From Armatimonadota bacterium (GTDB lineage Bacteria; Armatimonadota; Fimbriimonadia; Fimbriimonadales; Fimbriimonadaceae), in the NCBI GenBank assembly GCA_003516955.1, contig DPBN01000058.1, forward strand, positions 1 through 16,833: 16,833 nt of DNA, read 5' to 3'. A program made the translations under genes and the position numbers. Below the pieces are notes generated by a model. That model saw only the letters and a list, made by a program, of their open reading frames with translations, made no database searches and was not told the origin of the DNA. Below, one piece after another: positions 1 to 6,335 of this stretch (positions are counted from its first letter, which is position 1; every line of letters starts with the position of its first letter).

Positions 1-2
1 CA

Positions 3-842
3 ACCGTCGGCACGCCGCCGCCTCCGACCACCGCGGGCGGCCTGGGCGCCGTCCCGCCGCCGATCTTGGCCCCGTACGACCCGTATCAGGGATCCCAGGG
101 CCAGCCTCAGCCGGTGCCGGTCTACTACCCCCCTCCCCCGCCGAAGCCGCTGCTGAAGCCGGAGACCAAGGCGTTTATGGCGAAACTCCTCCTCACGCTC
201 GTTCTCATGGGCACCCTCTTGGCGCTGATTCTGGCCACGGTGAGCGCGCTGGGCAAAGTCCTTGACGGCTGGCGGGCGGAGCAGGCCGAGTCGGAGCGCA
301 TGCGCGCCTTCGAGCGCTCTCGGCAGACCGCCAGCGTGGACGAGCGGATCCAGCGGGGAGAGGCGTTCGCCAACGACCTCGACGACCCTGTTCTCCAGGC
401 GGAAACAAGACGCAAGATCGCCTGGGACCACCGGGAGAGGGCGCTGGAGGAGATCCAGGAGGGGCGATGGGCGGATGCCGAGGCGTCCCTCAGGCTCGCC
501 TCGGAGAGGGCGCCCGACGAACCGCAGTTCGACGCGGACCGGGGGTGGCTCTATCTGACCAGGGCCTCCTCGGCGACCACGCCCGACGAGCAGGCGGCGT
601 TCCTCCAGCAGGCCGGAGATTCGTACCGCAGCGCGCTCCTGCGCTCGAACGATCCCAGGCTTCGACTGGAGTGCGAGCAGAGAATGGCGCAGGTCGCCGG
701 CCAGCTCGCGGCCATCGCCCTGGCGACGCCCGGCGACCGCACGAGAACGCTGCAGCTGCTCTACGCGGCCCGCTTCATCGCCCCGCAGAACGCCCCGGTG
801 CGCCAGGAGATCGACCAGCGGCTCCAGCAGCTCGGCCGCTAG
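3..842 (+). CDS. Membrane-anchored protein with Pro-rich N-terminus and TPR-like C-terminal half (5' end missing)
   Basis: The frame is open to the left edge, so the true start lies upstream; a TTG at 66 is in frame but sits inside the Pro-rich stretch and is unlikely to be the start. About 279 residues are visible. They run from a Pro/Gly/Gln-rich tract through one strongly hydrophobic segment (about 183-251) to a mostly helical, charged region with TPR-like helix pairs, such as 'EEIQEGRWADAEASLRLASERAP' shortened here to its core WADAEASLRLA, and a second pair near 'TLQLLYAARFIAPQNAPV'. No catalytic motif is visible. A cytoplasmic low-complexity arm, one membrane helix and an outside TPR-like domain suggest a scaffold or interaction role. 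This is inference, and no specific function can be named. Its TAG stop overlaps the stop of the convergent PEP-CTERM gene. Confidence 0.75.
   Translation, partial: TVGTPPPPTTAGGLGAVPPPILAPYDPYQGSQGQPQPVPVYYPPPPPKPLLKPETKAFMAKLLLTLVLMGTLLALILATVSALGKVLDGWRAEQAESERMRAFERSRQTASVDERIQRGEAFANDLDDPVLQAETRRKIAWDHRERALEEIQEGRWADAEASLRLASERAPDEPQFDADRGWLYLTRASSATTPDEQAAFLQQAGDSYRSALLRSNDPRLRLECEQRMAQVAGQLAAIALATPGDRTRTLQLLYAARFIAPQNAPVRQEIDQRLQQLGR
839..842. other. Shared CTAG carrying both stop codons of a convergent gene pair
   Basis: The plus-strand stop TAG (840-842) and the minus-strand stop TAG (complement of 839-841) are both read from the palindrome CTAG. The two coding regions therefore overlap by four bases with no space for a terminator between them. 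Confidence 0.9.
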
Positions 843-1591
843 GCGCTCCGTCGCCGCCAGAGCCAAGCGAGGGCGGCCGCCGCGGCCAGACCCAGCGTGG
901 ACGGCTCGGGAATGACCGGCGGACCGATCGGCGTCCCTCCACCACCGCCCGGCGGAATCACGATGGGCGGCAGGAACGGCCACACCGGCACGCTTCCGGC
1001 GCCGCCCCCCGCCAAGATCGGCAGACCGGGGTCCAGAATCTCGGCGGGCGATTCGCCGCCGACCACGTCGATCGCAGGCGCCTCGGGAGGGCTCATCTCG
1101 GCGAGGTAAAGGTCTTCGGCGGCGTCCGGAGCCGCGAGCTGCTCGCCGACGGAGCGCAGCTCGGAGACCTCGCCCTGCACCCAAGGCCGCGGCTCGGGGT
1201 TCAGCAGCGAGTCGCCGGGCACCGTGCCGATCGGGTTGCCGCAGAGCAGCTTCAGCACGGGCCGTCCGAAGCGGTCCGCGAACACCAGCGTGCCACGCCT
1301 CAGCCTGAGCAGGCGGCACCGGATCACGCCGTCCGGGCGGCAGTTGAACACGGGGAAAAGGCCGTCCCGCTCGAGCCTCGCCACGCGCAAGCCCGAAAGG
1401 AACTCCTCCAGCCCGGTCGGCGACAGGTGGTAGTGGCGCAGAAAGCGGTCTCGGACCTCGGGGTCGGACCGCACCTGCCGGACCAGCTGCCCAACCGTGC
1501 GGGCCGGGCGGTTGAGAAACGCGTTCGGCTCCGGCCGCCCGAACGCGAGAGCGGCCGCAAGGAACCCGGCAAGGATCCATGCGACCTTCAT
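839..1591 (-). CDS. PEP-CTERM sorting domain-containing secreted protein of unknown function
   Basis: This 250-residue protein has a clean secretion signal (MKVAWILAGFLAAALAFG) and ends in a PEP-CTERM signal: VIPEPST at 227-233, a hydrophobic helix 'LGLAAAAALAWLW' and a basic tail RRRSA. Proteins of this kind are exported, then recognised by an exosortase that removes or replaces the C-terminal anchor. The core (about 20-180) is Arg-rich and matches no family I recognise; three cysteines lie near 84, 92 and 117. Residues 187-226 form a Pro/Gly-rich spacer before the sorting signal. I chose ATG at 1591 over the TTG one codon upstream because it gives a standard n-region. No clear Shine-Dalgarno is visible. 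The gene lies 63 bases downstream of the ASKHA gene on the same strand and overlaps the stop of the convergent gene at CTAG. Confidence 0.85.
   Translation of the reverse strand: MKVAWILAGFLAAALAFGRPEPNAFLNRPARTVGQLVRQVRSDPEVRDRFLRHYHLSPTGLEEFLSGLRVARLERDGLFPVFNCRPDGVIRCRLLRLRRGTLVFADRFGRPVLKLLCGNPIGTVPGDSLLNPEPRPWVQGEVSELRSVGEQLAAPDAAEDLYLAEMSPPEAPAIDVVGGESPAEILDPGLPILAGGGAGSVPVWPFLPPIVIPPGGGGGTPIGPPVIPEPSTLGLAAAAALAWLWRRRSA
842..913 (-). other. PEP-CTERM sorting signal (coding region)
   Basis: This stretch encodes the last 24 residues of the secreted protein: the PEP motif, about 13 hydrophobic residues, then WRRRSA. It is the recognition element for an exosortase, so the genome should carry an EpsH/XrtA-type exosortase elsewhere. 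None is present in this window. Confidence 0.85.
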
Positions 1592-1611
1592 CAATTCTAG
1601 GACGAAGGAAC

Positions 1612-1631
1612 GGCGGGGGTCGCATCCCGCC
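1612..1631. other. Small GC-rich hairpin between ASKHA gene and PEP-CTERM gene
   Basis: GGCGGG at 1612-1617 pairs with CCCGCC at 1626-1631; one further G-T pair leaves a six-base loop (GTCGCA). It is the only hairpin I could pick out in the 63-base gap after the ASKHA gene. On the minus strand it is followed by GTTCCTTCGTCC, which is pyrimidine-rich but not a true T-tract, so it is at best a weak terminator or an mRNA end-stabilising hairpin separating the two genes. Confidence 0.3.
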
Positions 1632-1654
1632 CGAGCCGAATTCCAGCGTTTTTC

Positions 1655-3244
1655 CTAGGGGAGCTGCAGCTGGTCGATGTACCGGTCCTCGAAGTTCGGG
1701 TCCAGGTTCAGCTCGACGACCTCCATGCCCGCGCCGATGCGGCTCAGTTCGCCCAGAACGCTCGAGTCCACCAGCGAGAGGTGCGCGCCGGCGAGCGAGG
1801 TGTTCCCAACGAGCTGGATCTGCTCCGGACTGAACCCGGGCAGGAGCCCGCAACGGACCGCGTTCTCCAAGTCCAGGTGCATCCCGAACCCCCCGGCCAG
1901 ATAGAGCGTGCGCACGTCGCCCGGCCGCACGCCGGTCCGCTCCAGCAGCGTCAGGATCCCCGCGGCGATCGCCGCCTTGGCCTGCAGCAGGCTGGCCACG
2001 TCCGGCAGGCTGACCACGATGTCCGACCGCCCCAGTCCCTGCGCCACCCGGAACGCCAGCCCGTAGTCTCCGTGGGGCACCATCCTGTCCCGCGCGGCCT
2101 CGAGGGCCTCCGGGGTCCACCGGCCGGACGGTCCAAGCAGGCCGGTTCTCCGGCCCTCCGCGAGGAAGTCCACATAGGCGGAACCGCAGATTCCCAGCGG
2201 CTTGGAGTACCGCTCCGGCTCGATCAGCTCCAGCTCCGGCTCGAAGGTGCCGCCCCGCAGGCGGAGGTGGCTGATCGCCCCGACTCCGGCCCGCACGCCG
2301 TTCGTCAGGCCGCTGCCCTCGAAGGCCGGCCCGGCGGCCGTCGCGCAACCCAGCAGCCGGTCGCCGTGGCGGAACACGATCTCTCCGTTCGTGCCGACGT
2401 CCACGAAGAGGCACGGGCCTTCGTCGTAGACCATTCCGCTGGCGAACACACCGCCGGTGATGTCGGCTCCCACGTACGCCGCGGCCCCCGGCAGCAGGTG
2501 GGCCTCCGCCTCCTTCGGCTCCAGGCCCAGGTCGCCGGCGCGCATCGCCCGGTGCTCCAGAAAGCGCGGGGTGAACGGCGCCACACCCAAAGGCGAGGGA
2601 TCCTCGCGCGCGATCAGGTGGAGCATCGTCGTGTTGCCGGCCAGAGCGTAGGCGCCGACCTCTTCCAGCGCGCGGCCGCACTCCTCCAGCGCCTGCAGCA
2701 CGAGCGGCCGGATGGTGTCGTGCACCACGGCCCGGTGCATCTGCGCCAGCATCGCGCCGTCCGTCGAGCAGAGGTTGATGCGGGTGAGCACGTCGTCGCC
2801 GAAGTGCATCTGCTTGTTGAACATCGACGCGCGGGCGAGCGCGTGGCCGGAGGCGAGGTCCACCACCTGCACGACCACCGTCGTGGTGCCCACGTCCACC
2901 GCCACTCCGAGGCCGCGATCCAGGATCGGGTCGTGGGCCACCGGCACGTTCACGCGATAGCCCTCCAGAACCTGCGGCTCGTAGGCCAGCACCGCGCGCT
3001 GGGGGACGCGGACCTGAAGGTCCCGGGATCCGTCCAGCCGCAGCTGGCAAGCGCGCACCCACTCCCACTGGCCGTCCGGGGCCAGCACCTCGACTCGGCA
3101 GGCGTCGCAGATGCCCCTCTCTCCGCAACGGGTATTCAGGGGGCGGTTCTCGCGACGCAGGAACGCGCTCAGCGACTGGCCGAGGTGCTCTCGCCCGAGC
3201 ACGAACGTCGCCTTTCCGTCTGGGAACTCAGCCTCGATCCTCAT
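1655..3244 (-). CDS. [2Fe-2S] ferredoxin-ASKHA (DUF4445/RACo-like) corrinoid activation protein
   Basis: This 529-residue protein has the two-part build of the reductive activators of corrinoid proteins. The N-terminus (1-90) is a plant-type ferredoxin with C40, C46, C49 and C66 (motif CGERGICDAC, then WVRAC), spaced CX5CX2C...C to hold one [2Fe-2S] cluster. Residues 113-520 are an ASKHA ATPase: phosphate-1 loop VDVGTTTVVV at 117-126, LAGNTTMLHL at 201-210, a second VDVGTNGEIV at 281-290 and LAGGFG at 449-454. In the family, ATP hydrolysis drives electron transfer that returns inactive Co(II) corrinoid to Co(I) in methyltransferase systems. The ATG at 3244 lies inside the upstream DUF1638 gene (17-base overlap), suggesting translational coupling. 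Family assignment is firm; the corrinoid partner is not in view. Confidence 0.92.
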   Translation of the reverse strand: MRIEAEFPDGKATFVLGREHLGQSLSAFLRRENRPLNTRCGERGICDACRVEVLAPDGQWEWVRACQLRLDGSRDLQVRVPQRAVLAYEPQVLEGYRVNVPVAHDPILDRGLGVAVDVGTTTVVVQVVDLASGHALARASMFNKQMHFGDDVLTRINLCSTDGAMLAQMHRAVVHDTIRPLVLQALEECGRALEEVGAYALAGNTTMLHLIAREDPSPLGVAPFTPRFLEHRAMRAGDLGLEPKEAEAHLLPGAAAYVGADITGGVFASGMVYDEGPCLFVDVGTNGEIVFRHGDRLLGCATAAGPAFEGSGLTNGVRAGVGAISHLRLRGGTFEPELELIEPERYSKPLGICGSAYVDFLAEGRRTGLLGPSGRWTPEALEAARDRMVPHGDYGLAFRVAQGLGRSDIVVSLPDVASLLQAKAAIAAGILTLLERTGVRPGDVRTLYLAGGFGMHLDLENAVRCGLLPGFSPEQIQLVGNTSLAGAHLSLVDSSVLGELSRIGAGMEVVELNLDPNFEDRYIDQLQLP

Positions 3245-3968
3245 CGCTCGCCTCGATCACGCGGTCGTCGGCCGTCATGCGCAGCGCCTGCCCCGGCTGC
3301 AGCACCAGAAACTCCTCCTCGCTCCACTCGCCGCGGAGGAGCATGCGGATCAGGCGCGGGTCGCCGACCTGCACGTCGCACTGCCACCCGAGCCACTCGG
3401 CGCAGCGGCGCGTGTACTCCACGTCCTGCTCCGTGAACCCCGGACCCTGGTGCACGTAGGTCGCACGGTCGTAGGTCTGGAACCAGCCCTGCTCCATCTC
3501 CATCAGGTAGTCGGCGTTGTCCTCGCCGTACTTGTGCACGTACTCCTCCCGGAGCAGCCGATGGCGTTCCGGCCCCGGCGGCACGTGGTGCCGGTTCCAG
3601 CCGGGGCTGTACCAGTAGGTGCCCGGATGCCGCGCCACGTAGTCGGCGTATCGCCGCCGGTCTCCGAGCAGCAGCGTGATGCAGTCGTGCGCCCGAGGCA
3701 CCACGAGCAGAGCCCGGCTCGTCCGCACGCCCTCCGTGCCCCGGCTGCAGAGCCCGTACCCGAGCACGATCGCCCCGACGTCGGGATGCTCCGCCTCGAC
3801 CCGGTCGATGGCGGCCTGGAGCTCCCTCCTCAGGCGGTCCGGCTCATTGTGGAGACCCTGCTCCATCTTCACGATCGGACCGAGCCGTTCGCACTCCCCG
3901 GCGAGCGCGCCGAACTCGTCCTCGAGCACGGCGCACAGAACCACCGCGATCTTCCCCTGCGACTCCAT
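3228..3968 (-). CDS. DUF1638 domain-containing protein
   Basis: This 246-residue soluble protein has the DUF1638 landmarks: an N-terminal strand with VVLCAVLEDEF (C12), IVLGYGLCSRGTEG (C74), VPRAHDCITLLLGD (C96), GTYWYSPGW near 117-124 and the C-terminal VLQPGQALRMT. The three cysteines at the conserved strand ends, with H95 beside C96, look like a metal or cofactor site; this is inference from their placement. The family has no agreed biochemical role that I can cite, but its genes recur beside ASKHA activators and corrinoid-dependent methyltransferases, as here with the ASKHA gene directly downstream. The ATG at 3968 shares its A with the TGA stop of the upstream epimerase gene (TGATG). A much longer open frame extends upstream, but its extra part is antisense-type low-complexity sequence, so the coupled ATG is the start. 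Confidence 0.9.
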   Translation of the reverse strand: MESQGKIAVVLCAVLEDEFGALAGECERLGPIVKMEQGLHNEPDRLRRELQAAIDRVEAEHPDVGAIVLGYGLCSRGTEGVRTSRALLVVPRAHDCITLLLGDRRRYADYVARHPGTYWYSPGWNRHHVPPGPERHRLLREEYVHKYGEDNADYLMEMEQGWFQTYDRATYVHQGPGFTEQDVEYTRRCAEWLGWQCDVQVGDPRLIRMLLRGEWSEEEFLVLQPGQALRMTADDRVIEASDEDRG

Positions 3969-5014
3969 CAGCCCCGCAGGAACTCCTCCCGCAGCACGGC
4001 CCCGTGGCCCGGAACCTCGCGCGCGGTCACGACGCCGTCCACCAGGCTCAAACCCTCGCCCGGATCCGGGTTCAGATTCAGGTGCGCGTCCAGGTCGATG
4101 TGGTCGAACAGGGAGCCGATGGCCACCCCCGCGGCGATGCCCACCGACGACTCGCTCATGCAGCCGATCATCGTCTGCAGGCCGTGCGCCCGGGCGACCG
4201 CCACGATGCGCATCGCCTCCTGGATGCCGCCGCACTTCATGAGCTTCAGGTTGACCCCGTCGCAGCGGTCGGCGACCTTGGGCACGTCCTCCGAGAACCG
4301 CACGGACTCGTCCAGGAAGATCGGCAGGGGTCGCTTGGCGAACAGCTCCGGCAGCTGGTCCTCCGCTCCGCGCGGGAGCGGCTGCTCCACGTACTCCACG
4401 CCCCGCTCGGCGAGCCAAGGGAGCATCTCCAGCGCGCCGGCGAGGGTCCATCCGCCGTTGGCGTCGACCCGCAGCCCGGCTCCGAACGGCTTGGCTGCCT
4501 GGCGCGACGCCTCGAAGCTCGCCCGGTCCGCTTCCAGCCCGTCCTTCGAACCGAGCTTGATCTTCAGGTACCTGCAACCGGTGGCCAGCAGCTCGGGCAC
4601 GCGCTCGCGCACGACTTCCGGCGGGTTGATGCCGATCGTGATGCTGGTCGGAGGCTGCCGCGAGGGCAGGCCGAGCATCGTGTGCAGAGTCATCCCGGCC
4701 TTCTTGGCGGCCAAATCCCACAGCGCGATGTCCAGCGCGGCCATCGTGGCGCCGGGCAGGCCCCTCCGGCGCATCTCGGCGTAGACCTCGGCGATCGACC
4801 AGCCTTCGATGCCGTCGGCCAGCAGCGCCTCCAAATCCCTGCGGGCCTCCTCCGGGGTCAGCGGGTCGGCCGTCCCGACCGAGAACTCGCCGAAGCCGGT
4901 GAGGCCGTCCTCCTCGGCCAGGACGAACAGGGCCTTCGACTCGGTCGACACGCCGCGGCTGATCGCGAACGCGTGCTTCTTCGGCATCACCAGCCGAACG
5001 AAACGGATTCTCAC
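3968..5014 (-). CDS. Dipeptide epimerase (enolase superfamily, L-Ala-D/L-Glu epimerase-like)
   Basis: This 348-residue protein has the usual length and all main motifs of the muconate-lactonizing/dipeptide epimerase subgroup: capping domain 1-120, ALDIALWDLAAKK at 93-105, catalytic KIK at 151-153, metal ligands D184 (RVDANGGW), E210 (VEQP) and D235 (LDES), the sixth-strand lysines in NLKLMKCGG (255-263), and the DxD motif D307/D309 (HIDLDAHL) that binds the substrate's alpha-amino group in dipeptide epimerases. The reaction is 1,1-proton transfer at the C-terminal residue of a dipeptide, typically L-Ala-D-Glu from peptidoglycan. Exact dipeptide preference cannot be read from motifs. The start is GTG at 5014, with TAGGAT six bases upstream, which could be a Shine-Dalgarno (AGGA) or a -10 box. 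It heads the operon with DUF1638 and ASKHA genes and is cytoplasmic. Confidence 0.92.
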   Translation of the reverse strand: MRIRFVRLVMPKKHAFAISRGVSTESKALFVLAEEDGLTGFGEFSVGTADPLTPEEARRDLEALLADGIEGWSIAEVYAEMRRRGLPGATMAALDIALWDLAAKKAGMTLHTMLGLPSRQPPTSITIGINPPEVVRERVPELLATGCRYLKIKLGSKDGLEADRASFEASRQAAKPFGAGLRVDANGGWTLAGALEMLPWLAERGVEYVEQPLPRGAEDQLPELFAKRPLPIFLDESVRFSEDVPKVADRCDGVNLKLMKCGGIQEAMRIVAVARAHGLQTMIGCMSESSVGIAAGVAIGSLFDHIDLDAHLNLNPDPGEGLSLVDGVVTAREVPGHGAVLREEFLRG

Positions 5015-5078
5015 GGGCCGATCCTACCCGCCGCGTCTCGTGCAGGACCGCGCGGCTCCGCCGACGAAACGAAAGGCC
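5015..5078. promoter_or_regulatory. Divergent intergenic region between epimerase and GH10 genes
   Basis: These 64 bases separate two divergent start codons, so promoters for the epimerase operon (minus) and the plus-strand hydrolase block must lie here or overlap the genes. On the minus strand TAGGAT (5021-5026) is a fair -10 candidate. On the plus strand GAAAGG just before the GH10 ATG is purine-rich, but no good -35/-10 pair is visible. No operator-like palindrome stands out. Confidence 0.5.
5021..5026 (-). promoter_or_regulatory. -10-like hexamer TAGGAT before epimerase GTG
   Basis: TAGGAT is separated from the GTG start by six bases, the place of a -10 box if transcription began at the start codon itself. 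No TTGACA-like -35 is visible 16-18 bases upstream. The AGGA inside it could equally serve as a Shine-Dalgarno at normal spacing, so the two readings cannot be separated for this gene alone. Confidence 0.35.
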
Positions 5079-6287
5079 ATGGCATCCTCGGAAGCCCTCT
5101 CGCCCGAAGCGATCGCCGAGCGCATCGAGCGCTGCCGCAAGGGCGACTTCGCGCTGCGCGTGGTGGATTCGCACGGCCGTGCCGTCCCCGCGTCCATCGA
5201 GGCGAAGCACGGACGCCACCGCTTCCTGTTCGGCTGCAACTGCTTCCCGCTGCTGGGATACCCGGACCCGCGCCAGGAGGCCGCCTACGAGGAGCGGTTC
5301 GCGGATCTGTTCCACTACGCGACCTTGGGCTTCTACTGGGGCACCTACGAGCCTGCTCCGGGCGAGACCCGCGAGGAGCGGCTGCGCGCCCAGGCCGAGT
5401 GGCTGAAGGCGCGCGGCATCCGGCGCAAGGGGCACCCGCTCGTGTGGCACGAGGTCGTTCCCAAGTGGCTTCCCGACGACCCGGACGCCGTGCGCGGCCT
5501 GGCGCTCCGGCGGGTCAGGGATCTCGTCGGGCGCTTCCGCGGGCTCGTGGACTGGTGGGACGTCCTCAACGAGCTCCAGGCGGCGGGCAACTTCCAGAAC
5601 CCCGTCTCAAGCTGGGTGACGCGCGACGGCGTGGCGGCTGTGGAGGAGGCGCTCCGCGCGGCCCGCGAGGCGAACCCGGACGCCTTCCTGCTGTACAACG
5701 ACTATCAGATCGGCGACGGCCTCGCCGCGATCGTGGAGGAGCTGCTCCGCCGCCGCGCGCCCGCCGACGCGCTCGGTCTGCAGAGCCACATGCATCAGGG
5801 CGAGACGCCTCTGGAGGAGATCTGGGACCGTTGCGAGCGGTTCGCGCAGTACGGGCTTCCCCTCCACTTCACCGAGCTGACCGTCGTGTCCGGCAAGCAC
5901 GGCTGGATGCTGCAGCCGTGGCCGGACGAGGAGGGCGGCGAGCGGCGCCAAGCGGACTATACCGAAAGCCTGTACCGCCTGCTGTTCAGCCACCCGGCCG
6001 TGGAGGCCGTCACCTGGTGGGATCTGCAGGACGGAGCGTGGATGGGCGCTCCGGGCGGCCTGCTCCGTCACGACCTGAGCCCGAAACCAGCCTACGAACG
6101 GCTCCGGAGCCTCGTGCGGGAGGAGTGGACCACGGAGGTTCGCGGCCGAACCGACCCGCAAGGCGTCTTCCGCTTCCGGGGCTTCCACGGAACCTACCAA
6201 GTGCTGACCGAGACCGACGGCGTCCGGAGCGAACATTCGGTCGAGCTCGGGCCGGGGCAGGCCGAGGCCACGCTCGTGGTCGGCTGA
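5079..6287 (+). CDS. Glycoside hydrolase family 10 (endo-1,4-beta-xylanase-like), cytoplasmic
   Basis: This 402-residue protein is a GH10 TIM barrel. KGHPLVWHEV (117-126) is the beta-3 motif; DWWDVLNELQ (158-167) holds acid/base E165; ALGLQSHMHQG (231-241) is the beta-6 region; LHFTELTV (262-269) carries nucleophile E266; VTWWDLQDG (311-319) and LLRHDLSPKPAYERL (328-342) complete the barrel. The gap between the two glutamates is normal. The N-terminal 45 residues (KGDFALRVVDSHGRAVP) form the small beta segment that precedes GH10 barrels in Planctomycetes and Armatimonadota. About 50 C-terminal residues (353-402) form an extra beta-type tail. There is no signal peptide, which fits cleavage of imported xylo-oligosaccharides, although GH10 proteins of this branch may have other substrates. 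It is the first gene of the plus-strand block. Confidence 0.9.
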   Translation: MASSEALSPEAIAERIERCRKGDFALRVVDSHGRAVPASIEAKHGRHRFLFGCNCFPLLGYPDPRQEAAYEERFADLFHYATLGFYWGTYEPAPGETREERLRAQAEWLKARGIRRKGHPLVWHEVVPKWLPDDPDAVRGLALRRVRDLVGRFRGLVDWWDVLNELQAAGNFQNPVSSWVTRDGVAAVEEALRAAREANPDAFLLYNDYQIGDGLAAIVEELLRRRAPADALGLQSHMHQGETPLEEIWDRCERFAQYGLPLHFTELTVVSGKHGWMLQPWPDEEGGERRQADYTESLYRLLFSHPAVEAVTWWDLQDGAWMGAPGGLLRHDLSPKPAYERLRSLVREEWTTEVRGRTDPQGVFRFRGFHGTYQVLTETDGVRSEHSVELGPGQAEATLVVG

Positions 6288-6323
6288 ACGCCGGCCAAGA
6301 GACCCGATCGCGAAACCCGGTGC

Positions 6324-6329
6324 CACAAT
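6324..6329 (+). promoter_or_regulatory. -10-like hexamer CACAAT before PNGase F-like gene
   Basis: CACAAT ends six bases before the ATG at 6336, and no purine-rich Shine-Dalgarno occurs in the intervening CGCGCC. This is the position of a -10 box for a leaderless transcript. No convincing -35 is visible upstream. It lies in the 48-base gap after the GH10 gene, so the downstream genes could be transcribed separately. Confidence 0.35.
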
Positions 6330-6335
6330 CGCGCC

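Noticed and set aside
66..68. TTG at 66 as the true start of the first gene
   Set aside because: The frame is open through the window edge with the same Pro-rich composition upstream, so the gene most likely begins outside the window.
1594..1599. TAGAAT on the minus strand as a promoter for the PEP-CTERM gene
   Set aside because: It ends only two bases before the ATG, so transcription would begin inside the coding region and no later start codon would keep the signal peptide.
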